From Membranipora membranacea (Eukaryota; Bryozoa; Gymnolaemata; Cheilostomatida; Membraniporidae), in NCBI GenBank assembly GCA_914767715.1, contig OU612066.1, positions 33,206,283 to 33,270,282 of the forward strand: a stretch of DNA of 64,000 bases. Reading direction: 5' to 3'. Position 1 is the first letter of the stretch. The number at the start of each line of letters is the position of its first letter. Of this stretch, positions 1 through 12,000 are shown piece after piece. The notes under the pieces are model-generated. The model saw only the letters and a list, made by a program, of their open reading frames with translations, was not told the DNA's origin and searched no databases. The translations under genes and the position numbers were made by a program.

Positions 1-1261
1 ATACCAGGAGGCTACCACTACCAGCCAAGCTGGGATGGTTGACAGGTATAATTTCCCCACAAAAACTCAAAAGCATATACATGGTAATCAGGTCAACCTA
101 ATCCATCTCCGTTTGGCACCATTGCAGTAGGCAAAATTTGATTTGACAGCTCTTTGAACCTTTTACGATTCTAACCTCATTAGTAGCCAGTTACGAGAAT
201 CTAATTCCCAGCGATCAGGAGTTAGTACTTGATCCCAATCTCCCGCGGCTTATCAGTAGAGGGGAGCAACTTCAAATGCAGGAAGACTGATCTATATCCC
301 ACCAGGGAGTTTGGTTTTGCCCCCACCTCCCTGATCTAACCGTGTAGTACTAGTAGCGTTAATTATAATGTTAGGCAATCTTTGGTACAATCGGAGCTCT
401 ATGATTATGTCAAATTAGGCTGATAATGATACCAGTATGGTAAACTCCCTGGTTACACACAACGTCAACGCCTGATACACACAAATTGGGGCCGATAGAA
501 TCTAACTGAAAGTGTCCAAAACTCGGATCATACCAATTTTCAAGCAAAAATAATATATAGGGTAAATTATCATGCCTATTTAGCAAGCACTCTGAGTATT
601 CCATCAGTGTCAGCTTTTTCTTGAAAAGTCATATTCAGTGAACGCAAGGTAACCAGGTAGGGCGTTGCACCTATATTGCACAAATTCCTGTTTTAGATGT
701 TATGTAAATATTCTCAGAAGACTGCTGGTATTGGCTATTACTTGTATAAGATAATCAAATACTACCCAACAGTATACTCACTCAGAAGTTCAAGAACTTT
801 TATTCAAATGTATGACACAGGTGGAAAGAAAAAATGTGTTAGTGTTGGTCAGGCAGTATAAGATAACAATCTATGACACATGAGAGATATTTTATGGTCT
901 TGATCTTGAAGTTTTAGCCTCAAATCGTCTCTTTTGCAATAATGCATAACATAAAGGGATTCAGAACTCATCCCATGGCCTTAACTGATAATACTGCACT
1001 TTTAAACACACAAATATAAACGCTCACAAAAAACTTAAAAAGATATGGCAACTAAACAACCGCCAGTATTTCTGACTTGGAAGTAACTGATTGGAACATC
1101 GACCAAAAGGTTTGTACTAGTAACAGTTCTGAATACTTTGAAAAAGGAATGTTACTCACTGTCAGAGATCTGCTAATAATAAGATTAAACACGCCTGTAA
1201 TGTCTCTGATGCAGACAGTGACAGAGTTATCGTACCTCTTCTGTCCTAAAGGCTTGTGATA
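1..1261. other. intergenic, 3' flank of the sulfotransferase gene
   Basis: I see no supported gene here. The only notable open frame is a 64-codon minus-strand ORF (410-604) that I do not recognise and that lacks convincing splice signals. A TTTATT at about 798-803 (AATAAA on the minus strand) could serve as a poly(A) signal for the sulfotransferase gene, roughly 460 nt beyond its stop codon. Confidence 0.5.
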
Positions 1262-2652
1262 TCACGGGGCGGCTGGCTGGTATTTATTTAGTCTGCCCAC
1301 CCAAGGAAGCTCTGCCATGGCTAGATCTATACATGTTTGGTTTTTCATTCCCAGATCTGTGAGAATGTATCCATACGCCGCGTTACCCCAGGTCCTAAAT
1401 CTACTATCTCTGACTTGTGATGTTGGCACTGACTTGGATATACAAAACTCCATCCACTTATTTCTATAGTTTTGCAGTTTTGTTACTTCAGCTGCTATGT
1501 AATCTTTATTATCAATAATTATTTTTTCTAGTTTCTTTTTAAAATGTAGATATAGTTTGGTATCAGCCGCCCATTTTTGATAGACTATCGCACGATTCTC
1601 GGGCGTGTCCGCCATGTCAACACCGGCGCTTTTCTTGTCATTTGATGCTGCCGTCTTTTCTTGTCTAAAGTTCACAGCAAAGGATAAAATGTCATTGTCA
1701 CTATAACCCAGCATGTCTCTTAGTATGATTAAAGATTCATCGAAATGTTCCACGACCATAACGAGACCGAATCTAGCATCTAACATCTGAATATAACTAT
1801 CGACTTTACTAGGCGAGTCCATAGAGCTGACGGGCAGTCCCATATCCAATATGACTGGATTGTAGAATGGCACTCCGCACTCTTTTGGATGTTTGATACC
1901 AGAGTTGATGATGACTGTTGATAGAGGTTTATGGCCTGAACATCCGTATGTGTTATAATAAATATATCCCGACCTGGCCATTGTGAATGGATCACGCACT
2001 GCAGCTAAATAGAACGTATCCTTTGGCATAGTTTCCACGAGCTTAGGAGAATAAACCGAATGGTAGCAAAGTATGTCAGGTGTTTTGGAAGTTTTTCTCG
2101 AATGGATTGCTGGGTTGATTGGAGCAGGCCAACCAACATGGTTGCCTCCGCCTTTTGGCAGAATGAACGTGAGCTTATGATAGAACCCGTATCTCATTAA
2201 GATATTCTGGATAGTTGAGCTTGCACACTTGTGAGTTTTCGTAAACGCAACATGTTGCTGTGGAGTGCTTCTGCGAGTATATCCAACCAGCTGCTTCGTG
2301 TTTGAAGTTGTTTCCTCATTAGCACTTGGCTGTACAGCTTCAGGTTTTTTTGTTTCAACTGTTTTAGTCGTGTTAGATTCTGGTTTTGTATCAATGTTCA
2401 CAACCGGCTTGACTGCTGTCTTTAGGTCAGTAGAATCTGACTGAACATCAGCGGGCTTTCCTTCTGTATATGATGACGGGGTTGTCGTCTGCAGCATACC
2501 ATAAGTTGTAGATCGCATCCAGTTAGCTTTAGTACTTGTAAAGTAGGAGGGTGTACTGGTTAGCCAGAGATCCATCATATCAATTGTATAGTCATTGTCC
2601 GCCTCCTCCTGTAAACCTGAAGGGTGGTTTAGAGCTTTGGCTATGGCTCCCC
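1262..2652 (-). CDS. sulfotransferase exon 2 (stem plus catalytic domain)
   Basis: This 1391-bp exon holds the whole catalytic domain and the stop codon. The acceptor AG lies at 2653-2654, preceded by a T-rich tract. The stem has an NTT sequon and repeated TK/KP/SN residues, as in Golgi stem regions. The PAPS-binding P-loop-like motif and the RDP motif are both intact, so the gene looks functional. Confidence 0.87.
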
Positions 2653-5545
2653 CTGTAAACATAATATTGTTATAACTTATAACGGCCATTTTTCAACAAA
2701 TTGTAAAAATGAATTGTCAAGCAAACCAAAGTGAGTCATATAATTATAACCATAGCTATCAAATAATTTATGTTCATTAGCGCATTATCATACTCATTCC
2801 TGGTATATCAAACTAATCGGTGTCAGCTTTGTATGAAGAAAATAATTGTCTCAAACATCGTGAGTTTTTATTTATACAAAGTCTTAGTCTGAGCCCCCCA
2901 CACTTCCCCCCAACCCGACAGTCCCCTGGCGAGGGACAGGAAAGGAAAGTCTGCAAAAGTTGGAACATCACTATCCCTCCAGTGGAATAAATTATGTTGT
3001 CCAACCAAATGGTGGGCTGGGTTGGGAGTGAGGACAAACATGGATAATTTGTCTTGCGTAATGATTGATTTATTCTGATTCCGCAAGAGTTAATTATCAT
3101 GGATATAATAGATGTATTCATACTATATCAACTAAAGGAATGCGAAAATTATTCATTCAATTTCAAAAGCTCGATCAAATAGATTGTATAGTTTCTTCGG
3201 TCAAAAATGTAAGCTGCTGTGACACAAAAGCTAAGGATGTTTCCTTCTGACTGGCAAAGGTTATCTGAGTCAATTATCTTGGTAGACATTTTAGCACTAT
3301 TTTGTACTGTTGGTAGCTAACAAGTTAGTAGAGGGCTAGAGATCTCGCGACTGAGGTTTGATGACAACGACTGTACATGAATGAGCTATACTGTTTCCTC
3401 AAGGCATAGCTCAAACAGAAACTTGATGAAACGTGTTTTTGTAGTCATAATGCAGTTTCTAATAACAATGCATGGCATCTCCCATTCATATCATGAGTTA
3501 TATAGGATAGGATATATAGAGGATATACTGTGTGATATTATCACAGCCCAATATTAGTAACTCGACCCCTAACCTGTATTTATCGTACTTAATTCTATTC
3601 TAGGTCAATTTCTTGATTTACATTTGATGAAATCGCATGCTCAATGAGTGCAGTACAGAGGGAGTCGGTAATATCGCTGGTCTATCCAAGGAGTAACCCT
3701 GTTACTCCTTGGTCTATCTTATCGGACATATAATGATGGCAGCATTTTTTATGGATAGATAATGGTGGCAGCGTTCCTTATGGTTAAGGTTTTTTCTGCC
3801 ATCCTTGTATCAGTAGACCTGATAATTTAGAACTACTCTAGAGAGTATGCTGGCCAAACTAGAATACAGCACATTTCCCAGGAGCATGAAAATTCAAATA
3901 AAATATCATGCACGTATCTCTTCTTAATTTGAGATTCTTCTTGTGTGCAAATCTAACTCACCATAATGATTGGGGCAGAGATAACCTATGTCATGGCCTC
4001 AAGATACCAACCTCCTCGAAATAACATAATCGCTAATCTGAATTTGGGCTGGGTTTCATCCTCAGAAGGCTAGTTCTCACCGTGAAACACAGGTTTTAGT
4101 GCAGAATTTAGTTGGTCACAGTTGAATTAGGTTGGTCACAATGGGCCTTCAAATCAAGTGTAGTTAGAAGAGTAAATACCAGGTAGGTATATTAAATAAA
4201 GTGGCATCCTCATGTTAATATAATTGCTTAAAAGACTACTTCAGAAATTGGACCTTGTGGTGTCATAACTATAAAATAACTAGTTGGTTTGGCGCTGACG
4301 CTGACGTGTATTGAATTTTTATACCAAGCCAAAATGAGCTGTTCTATAATGAGTAGGCATGAATAGATTCATAAACAAAAATCCATTTTGTTTTCAATCC
4401 AATTCTATCGGACTGAAACTTTCTAGCTGCAGAGCTTGGGGATTCTTAGAAATGGGATGAAATAACCCAAAGCTTGTAGGAAGATTGTTTACTTGAGCTC
4501 TCGACTATGTAAATTAGAATTATATGTATTCTTAGGGCGGGTCAATTTTGTTGGTTTCATATCATGTTTTACAGGGATTTTGAGCATATACCCTAAAGAA
4601 ACAATGATTATTTATAACTTAGTATTCCAAAAAGAGCAGGACTTACTGAAAAGAGTTGAGGAAGAATACAAGCAGCTTGAGTGATTGAGTCGACCTAAAT
4701 GATTACAATTGATGTCCCACTGCCTGACTGCTATGATGATTCCGTATATGAATTTTGACACCCTGATGATCAAATTGTTGGTTTTTAATCCCAATGCGTG
4801 TGTAATATCTGAAGTATCTGGAGCCTTAGAGGATTATAAATAATCCCCACTCTTGACTAATATCCTTTTAGTTTTAAGATACACAAGAACGGCGGAGCTA
4901 AGAAATTGTCATGGAGTTTAGAACAACATTGTCTCCAATAGATTGACATTATTGTTTGGCGGGTAGATTTAGGGGAGGGAATATGGAACCGAAATATCTG
5001 AAAGAAAATAATACCAAATATTTGAGCCTATAACCTCAAGAAAGAGATAGTAAATTCTGATTAAAATATTTCACTACTGGATTGCGGTTAGTTATGGGAA
5101 GTAAATATAATCGATATTTAGTTAGTTGAGATGTTACTGAATTTACTCTGGCCAATCCCTCCAAAGATTTTTGTAATTTGGAATTGATTTCACCATCATG
5201 CCTAAGGAGTTCTTGATCATACCGTGTTTGACGCCCTGAGCTGAGATCAGATGACATATGTCATATACATAACATTTATTCTAAACCTAACAAATCTTTT
5301 AGGTCTATATCAATCTTATAGGTCTATTTCAAAAATTAAATTGTTTGCATAGTTCACTGCCACTCACCTGTATTTTCTTTGAGAACTAAGTATTTTTCTT
5401 TCGTCAGCACAGGACTTTTTCCAAGCCTTGAGTAAAACATTACAGAAGTAAGTCCCACGAATAACAGCATGATTGGTCCTATAGCCTTACGCGCTACCAT
5501 GCTTGCCTGTGCCATGTTTTGGACTATTACCAGTCTCGGCTCCAC
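1262..5545 (-). CDS. galactose-3-O-sulfotransferase-like protein (2 exons)
   Basis: Exons are 5545-5368 and 2652-1262 on the minus strand, joined in phase 1 across an intron with donor CAG|GTGAGT and acceptor TTTACAG|GG. The product is about 522 aa. Members of this family move sulfate from PAPS to the 3-OH of galactose on glycolipids or glycans in the Golgi lumen. Exon 1 supplies a basic, then hydrophobic stretch (about residues 19-38, KAIGPIMLLFVGLTSVMFY) that fits a type II signal anchor. Exon 2 starts with a Thr/Lys-rich stem of about 130 residues. Then come the 5'-phosphosulfate loop FTKTHKCASSTI (about 196-207) and the 3'-phosphate site VRDPFTMARSGYIYY (about 278-292). The start could be Met1 or Met11 (5515), the second placing the anchor nearer the N-terminus. 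The single-exon reading beginning at 2689 would lack a membrane anchor and is less likely. Acceptor specificity cannot be read from sequence. Confidence 0.87.
2653..5367 (-). other. intron of the sulfotransferase gene
   Basis: About 2.7 kb with no recognisable coding sequence. It holds a perfect hairpin at 3686-3712 and an imperfect duplication around 3728-3782 (both halves contain GGCAGC followed by a T-rich stretch and TATGG). Open frames at 2813-3121, 4493-4684 and 5036-5257 have no family resemblance I can name. Confidence 0.6.
3686..3712. repeat. perfect hairpin, 12-bp arms and 3-bp loop
   Basis: CCAAGGAGTAAC (3686-3697), loop CCT, then GTTACTCCTTGG (3701-3712). The palindrome is flanked on both sides by GGTCTAT-like sequence. 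It lies inside the sulfotransferase intron. Confidence 0.85.
5368..5545 (-). CDS. sulfotransferase exon 1 (type II membrane anchor)
   Basis: The exon encodes 59 codons plus one base and ends at an excellent donor (ACAG|GTGAGTG). The phase matches exon 2, giving LKENT|GGAIAK across the junction. It contains one hydrophobic segment flanked by basic residues, which is what the catalytic exon lacks. The link to exon 2 is inferred from phase, strand, spacing and topology rather than from a transcript. Confidence 0.75.
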
Positions 5546-7000
5546 TATATTCCCCAGATTCTGTACCGATAATCCTCTGCCAGCTGCTTCGGAGAACCAA
5601 GAGATTGACTAACCTCGTACACGGCTCACCCCTACTGTACTAGCAATGACAAAATGTCAGATTCTCAAGACTCTCCATTGACAGGCACACCACATCAGTG
5701 TTAGCAGCTTTCTATCTCTCTCAAACAGTAATATCGAGTGTGATTGTTAAGCTGATAATTGCGACGCATTCAGCTTCTTTCTTCGTGTGCCAATACAAGA
5801 ATTGATTAGCCAACCTCAGGTAGCACAGGCACAGATATTACATAATATAGTAGCAGCAGGCTTTCACTTAATTAATAGTAAATACTGCTTCAAGTAATAA
5901 CCGAAACAGAAGAAGAAAACTTTCAAGTCATAAATTTTATTCTTACTTTCCACACCTATACAGCAGACTGGACTAATCACGAACTGCTATTGGACCATGC
6001 AAACAGTGAACAATGCATACAACACATAATACATTTATTATACTGGTCTATTGTCATTGGGCAGGTAAAACAAATATAGCGCTGAATGAAAGTCTTTGTA
6101 TTTCGAACTACTCTGTAGAGCATTAAGCTTAGAATGTATTAGAAAATCAATACCTTGAAGCTTTAGAAATGCTCATGTTCAATAAAATCTATGACTGGTA
6201 GCTAAACAGTCAAAGATACTAAATAAGGTGTCAGTAACATTTTACTACTTTTATACACAAATATTACAGGAAAATGTTGGGAAAGATCATAGTAGCTTAT
6301 TTCCAGCAGTCACCATTCTGGTTATACCTCAAAAACGTAAATAAACTGAAATAAACGGTGACAATATCCAACATGTAGGGTATTTTGTCCTGGTCTAAAA
6401 TGACATTACAGCGCGCACAATAACTATGCTGTGAGCAAAGCTAGGAAAATCGCCAAATTGAACTCAAATTTAAATCTCATTTAAATGATCATTATTCAAA
6501 ACAAGTACAGGTAAGCGACAAATAAATGCAGCTAATATACGATCGCTATGAAACAAGAGTGAGCATGTACATGTACAACCCTTCCATGTGTCATCAGGTA
6601 AAAGCAGCTATCCCATTACGGGATTATCTTCTTCCAACTTCAAAGAAGATTACTCCTAAAATTACAACATGACGCCCTAATTTTGCAACTTCATATCCTT
6701 TGTGCAACTGATTGCTGTTCTTGATGAGATTTTTTTGTTTTTTTTACATTGAAATCCATTATTAGATGCATGAAATGCGTGGTTATTTTATGATGGAAAT
6801 GATTAAACCAATGAGCTCCCTTTCTTTCACAAATTCATTGATTCAACCAAATGAAGAATGCCATTTTTTATTTGATTCCTACATCAAGCAAAAATTGCAA
6901 TTCAGACACGTATTGACAACTAAAAAAATTGGGTATGGTCATGTAGTCAGGGACTAGTATGGCGACCATCCAATTAATTTAGTTTGGAACTTCTGCTTAG

Positions 7001-7145
7001 TGCTCGCCGACCACTCAGGCAGGCAAGTCAATCTGACTTTGGAACAGAAGACCCCCACATTGCAGACGCCAACCCTACAGGATGGCAAGACGGCTCTGTT
7101 GCCTCCTCACCCATGAGGTATGCATTCCAGAGGTTAAATCCAGTG
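7001..7145 (+). CDS. candidate isolated exon, unrecognised
   Basis: A 145-bp block is bounded by an acceptor-like CTTCTGCTTAG (ending at 7000) and a donor-like CCAGTG|GTAAGC (7146). One frame is open throughout and reads as a normal-looking polar peptide (includes QSDFGTEDPHIADANP and GWQDGSVASSPMRYAFQR). I recognise no family and cannot assign it to a neighbouring gene. It could be an upstream exon of the transporter locus, part of another gene, or chance. Confidence 0.22.
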
Positions 7146-7366
7146 GTAAGCAGTTCCCCCTTCCCTCTGCAGTAGGCGGTTCTTTTAGGTTGGGCTAATT
7201 TATTTGAGCGAGTGCAAGTTTGGGTGGCTCTTTCAATATCTAGTTCATAGTCAACATTGGCTCTGGAAATGAATTAAAAATCTGCATTTGAATTGCAGCA
7301 TAAAGATCCCCTCTGTCTCTGTCTGATTATTTGCTATTCTTCAACATATTTAGTGACCTGCCCCTT

Positions 7367-7382
7367 GGGGGGGGGGGAGGGG
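7367..7382 (+). repeat. G homopolymer run
   Basis: An almost pure G tract broken by one A, following CCCCTT. It is a possible G-quadruplex or polymerase-slippage site and a likely assembly-error spot. Confidence 0.7.
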
Positions 7383-7559
7383 AATGCATATGCATATTAA
7401 AAACTGATCATGGCTTTTTGATCTAAATACCGATTGATACAATGTATCAGGAGCAAAGTAAAAAGTTTTGAAATACGGCATTTAAATGTTATCGTATATC
7501 AAGGTAAACTCTTTGAAATTTTGTGGACAGCTTCGATACTAATTGATTGTTTCCCATTT

Positions 7560-7795
7560 TTTTTCATAAAGCTTTCAGAATTCGGCACAATTTGAAAATT
7601 TTTTTGTATGATTTAAAATTAGTACATTGGAAAGACACCAATTTTCAATGTGTTTGATATCAGATTGCAGTTAGGATCTGTACTGAAATGTTGGTATCAT
7701 CTGCGAACAGAATAGATTTAAACATCGGGGCTGCACTAACAAGGTCATCGATGAATATAATAAATATGATGGGGCCTAATACAGGACTCCAGTAT
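7560..7795 (-). mobile_element. decayed LINE reverse-transcriptase fragment
   Basis: Read on the minus strand, one frame gives SPVLGPIIFIIFIDDL followed by FKSILFADDTNISVQI, the RT palm motifs (a degenerate PQGSVLGPLLF-like block and FADD). About 60 nt further on, IENWCLSNVLILNHTKK matches the segment that follows FADD in CR1/Jockey-type RTs. Frames shift between the pieces and both ends are lost, so this is a small fossil insertion. Confidence 0.7.
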
Positions 7796-8621
7796 CTTTA
7801 TCAGATAGTGAGCTTGAAAATGATCAATTTTATCATTCTGGGTTGCTAAGATATAATTTCAGTAAAAAGACAGGCATCCTTAGTAATGTTTATAAAAATC
7901 GGAGGCCTCACAAAATTCTCAAAATATTCCGTGAGTTATACTGCTTTCATAAAAGTTGCTCCATAAGTTTCGATATTGCAGATATTGTACCTTTTCTTTC
8001 TTTTAAATTGATTAATGCGAAAAATGTTGTTTGTCTCCAAGAAAAATCTTAGTTGAGCTGCCAAAGCTTTTTAATCATCTTTTGATCATCACACCGAATT
8101 CCTTCTGATGATGCTAATGCTGCATGAATTATTTCATGCCCGATCAATCACATGACACACAGTAGTGCTTGTGTCACATGCTTAGTCTGGATCATATTGT
8201 GCTCAGGTCAGAGATCCCCTCTGTTCAGGTCAGGGAGGCTAATGTATTAACAAGAGTTGGCTCCTCTTGTTGTAAGAGTGGACGACTCATTAAAAAATAA
8301 ACGTGAAATAGAAATATTCATTGAATGTAGTACTTTGAGTTGGTATACTTGCATCTAGGAGAATTCTCCCTGGCCATATATGTCACAATATTTCTGTTAA
8401 GGTTTGTGAGCTAGTTTTCACTGATGAAGCAAAAATGCTTCTATACAAGTGTCTATAATGTCTTTCTTTCTTGCATATTGACTGTCTCAAAGGTCCTCAA
8501 ATAAGATTATGCATAAATGATATCTTCTGTCACTATGCTATCAAAATAAAATGTACTATAGGCCTCAGCAACTTTGCGATTAGGAATTTTACGCTTTGTA
8601 CGCACAAAGCAGATTTTCTCG

Positions 8622-8782
8622 CTGTATACTCCTATATATTATCTGTTGTTGGAGACGTATCCAGTAACAGGGTCTGTGCTGTATACTCCTATATATTATC
8701 TGTTGTTGGAGACGTATCCAGTAACAGGGTCTGTATACTCCTATATATTATCTGTTTTTAGAGACGTATCCAGTAACATGGC
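8622..8782 (+). repeat. three-copy minisatellite upstream of transporter gene 1
   Basis: Three tandem copies begin with CTGTATACTCCTATATATTA at 8622, 8679 and 8731 (spacings 57 and 52 bp). Each ends near GACGTATCCAGTAACA. The third copy is slightly diverged. It lies about 280 bp upstream of the first coding exon of transporter gene 1 and could overlap its promoter or 5' UTR. Confidence 0.88.
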
Positions 8783-9057
8783 GTGCGTTTAATGGAGCGC
8801 AAGTTATTTTGTTTAAAGTACGTTTCTTTTTATATATAGGAAGTTTCCTTAATATGATCTTATTATCAGGATAAAGTCACATGTATTGGACACTTTGTAA
8901 TCTTTCTCAAGCAAATTCAAGGATAAATTTACTAAACCCTTAATCTGATTGACAATTCTCGCAAAGAGCTTGAGCTGTGAAAGTTGTCAAATTACACAGC
9001 TATCTTACACAATTTGTAATAATTTCCGGAATACTTTGCCGCCTTTAAAACCTTGCA

Positions 9058-12000
9058 ATGTTAGAACCTGAAACTGAGGATGGCCTGCAAGGAGAAGTGA
9101 ACCATAACGAGAAAATACTCAACGAGGAATCAGAAGTTGAAGGTAAGTCAGCAACAAGGTAAAGAAATCGGATCGACTGAATGCATAGAAAATAAAATGG
9201 AAAAATAACATGACGTAATCTATAGTAGATATATATGTATAAAATTACATTATATGTTTTATGTTATGGTATGGAATAATGTAATACAATAACTAACACT
9301 GATATGTATTGGTATCATTTATCTTTAACTGGCTTGCTAACACAAGACAGTACATGTGATAAAGCGGAAGCTATAATTATAATGCTGTGTCCTTTGCAAA
9401 GTTTTCTTTTCACATCTCACAACCAGATTATGATCATAAAAAAAACTTACCATTATTTTAAAACAGGTGTGAGTTTTTTATTTGACCATAAACCTGAGCA
9501 TTGCTACCCTCTCTTTGTCGGTCCAGTGGGATGGAAATATGTACAAAAGTAATACATGCAGCCTAGCTCAAGCTCACGGAATTATGTATTTATAATATAC
9601 ATTTTTAGGTTATATTTATTCATGATATTAGCAATTTATAACACAAATACGCAAATCTAGCAACAATCACTTGCTGTATAGGGTATAAGCTTGTTATAGC
9701 CTAATTTCTCAGTATATTTTCAGTGGCTGACATTGGAGACTACCTACCACAGGCCCCGGACGGAGGATGGGGCTGGGTGGTGATGGTAGCCGCTTTCTCT
9801 AATCTCTTTATTGTTGATGGAGTAGCGTACAGCTTTGGCGTTTTCCTGAATGATTATGTGGAGTATTTTAATTCTAGTGTTGGCACCACCTCTCTGGGTA
9901 ACTCCCTATTCTGTGGAATGTCTCTTCTTAATGGTGAGCTACCAAGGTTTTATTTAGAGACATTCGCTTTGCGATTGATGTTTTTTTTTTACATTTTATT
10001 GTCTGCCATAATCATACCAAAGAATGTTTTCCATAAGGAGTCAAAAGAAGGAAAAAAATCATGAAGAAAAAAATCAAGGAATATAATTTATCTAATGAAA
10101 AACAAAATAAATTAATCGTGTATGTCAGTGATAGTCGTATATGCTGATGAATGATGATGATTATTCGACAGTTGAATAACACTTAGTGAAAATATTGCAT
10201 TTATATAAATAAAAAAATTTGTTAATTGCCATTAAAATTAAAACAGGATTTAGCTTTAGATTTGTTTGTTTTTGTTGGTCTAAAAATAGTGGCATTATGA
10301 CGGGAGACATTCTACATGTGTTAAAAGTGGTTCTATTATGTTCCAGCCTATTATTATCAGTATCTGATAATAAGGCTCTAATATCGCTACAATGAATTTT
10401 TTTCAAACCAATGGCATTCATAACTCAAGTTTTCAACTGAAGCCACAGAAACATTCTCGTATTACATTTTGTCGATCTGATTACTTAAAGTCAAAAAGTC
10501 ATCAATAGAAAAATCTGAATATTTGACACTTTGTAGGTGTGATACTAAAGATACTAAAATTTCATCACCGTATTCATAGCTGGTTAATTAAAATATTCCT
10601 CACTTCATTCGCAAATCCATCGCTACGTACTATGCTGGGCTTTTTTTAGCAGCTCTAAGCTCAAAACTAATTTTATATTATGAAAATATTAATTCAAGCT
10701 TGTTATTTGTATTGTGCCTATTGTACTTCCGGGAGACTGTGACATCATAATACAGAGAATGGGAGTCACCTTCCCTTTTGGGAGGAACTTTTCCCGTATC
10801 AATAATTCATACCAAGTAGAGCATTGAATTTTTTTACCATGCAAATCTGGCAATTACTTTGTCATAAGTAGCGGCCTGACTACAATATTCATTGGTCTTT
10901 GGGTAGTCTTTAAATCTTCACACCTACCTTAGACCTAACACACCGCTGGTCTTTGGGTAGTCTGTAACAGTTTATTGGCAGATATCCCCTTCTGCTTCAC
11001 TTTCCTTGTCTCAAAATCAATTTACTTTCTTCGTTTCAGGACCGATAGTTGGAGCGTTGATTAATAAATATGGCTGCCGTGTTGTTGGTATCACAGGATC
11101 TCTAATTCTCGCTGCCTCATTCATACTGAGCATTTTCTCACCTAATATTGAGATGATGATTGTCACTTATGGGCTGATCGGAGGTGAGAATTTGATGCTT
11201 GTTTGTTAAATCATTTTATATCTACCTATGAACCTCATGATCTCGTGTTCGCCAAACAAAATTAATTTGAGTTACAGTATTTGATTTGCACATAGCTTTA
11301 CTCAACATTAGAAAATAAAGCGCTGACAACTTGATACCTCTTAGCCAGGTGTCTCAAGAAATAAGACAGAGCAACTAGGTGAGATGATCAAACATTTTAC
11401 TAGCTTATTTTTGACTTGGTGTCATTGCCTGCCCTGTAACTAAGTTAGTGGGGTGACTGGTTCTAAATACAAGGCTTGATGAGTTCGGAGTAAGTCATCA
11501 CCTGAGTTTTATTCACTATTTTCAATGCAAGTAACTTTTGGCTGGGGGTTTGGGCCTAAAGTATGTATTTAGTTTTTTCTCAATGACTTGGTATTTGTAT
11601 CCAACTCTTAAGACTTTCTCGCAATCAATACGTTGGTCAAGTAGGGAAAGGGACGCTCGATATTTATCTTGCTGTTCAAGAAATTACACCGTCTCTCTTG
11701 TCTCATCTCATTGGTAATGTAACGCTTATCAAATATTATGTGGGCAGGTTTTTTGCAATGTCGCCTAACAATCCTGGTACCATGCCAACACTTTCCCATG
11801 ACAGGACAGAAAAAAGAATCAATTTCGGGGAAGTTCCCTTTATTAATATCACTGCTTGCGTGTTCACATATCTTTTTGGTAAACCGACATCTTTTGATTC
11901 CTTATAGTTTGTGCATCGGCTCATTTAGACAAATAGAGCACTCTTACAAGATGGTATTGTTTCCATGCATTTGTGCAATGATTGAATACACTAAGCAATT

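Larger units (their letters stand above)
5546..9057. other. head-to-head spacer between sulfotransferase and transporter genes
   Basis: The sulfotransferase (minus) and the first transporter (plus) are divergently transcribed from this 3.5-kb interval. Apart from the items listed separately (exon-like block near 7.0 kb, G-run at 7.37 kb, RT remnant near 7.6 kb, minisatellite at 8.6 kb) I see no supported gene. No clear CCAAT/TATA pair could be tied to either start codon. Confidence 0.55.

Noticed and set aside
2653-2689. Start of the sulfotransferase at the ATG at 2689
   Set aside because: The first 12 codons overlap a good acceptor (TTTACAG), and the resulting protein would have no membrane anchor.
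5036-5257. 73-codon minus-strand ORF between the sulfotransferase exons as an extra exon
   Set aside because: No good acceptor/donor pair in the right phase, and no family resemblance; exons 1 and 2 join cleanly without it.
9304-9552. 82-codon ORF in intron 1 of transporter gene 1
   Set aside because: It lies between exons 1 and 2, which join directly with matching phase; no recognisable motif.
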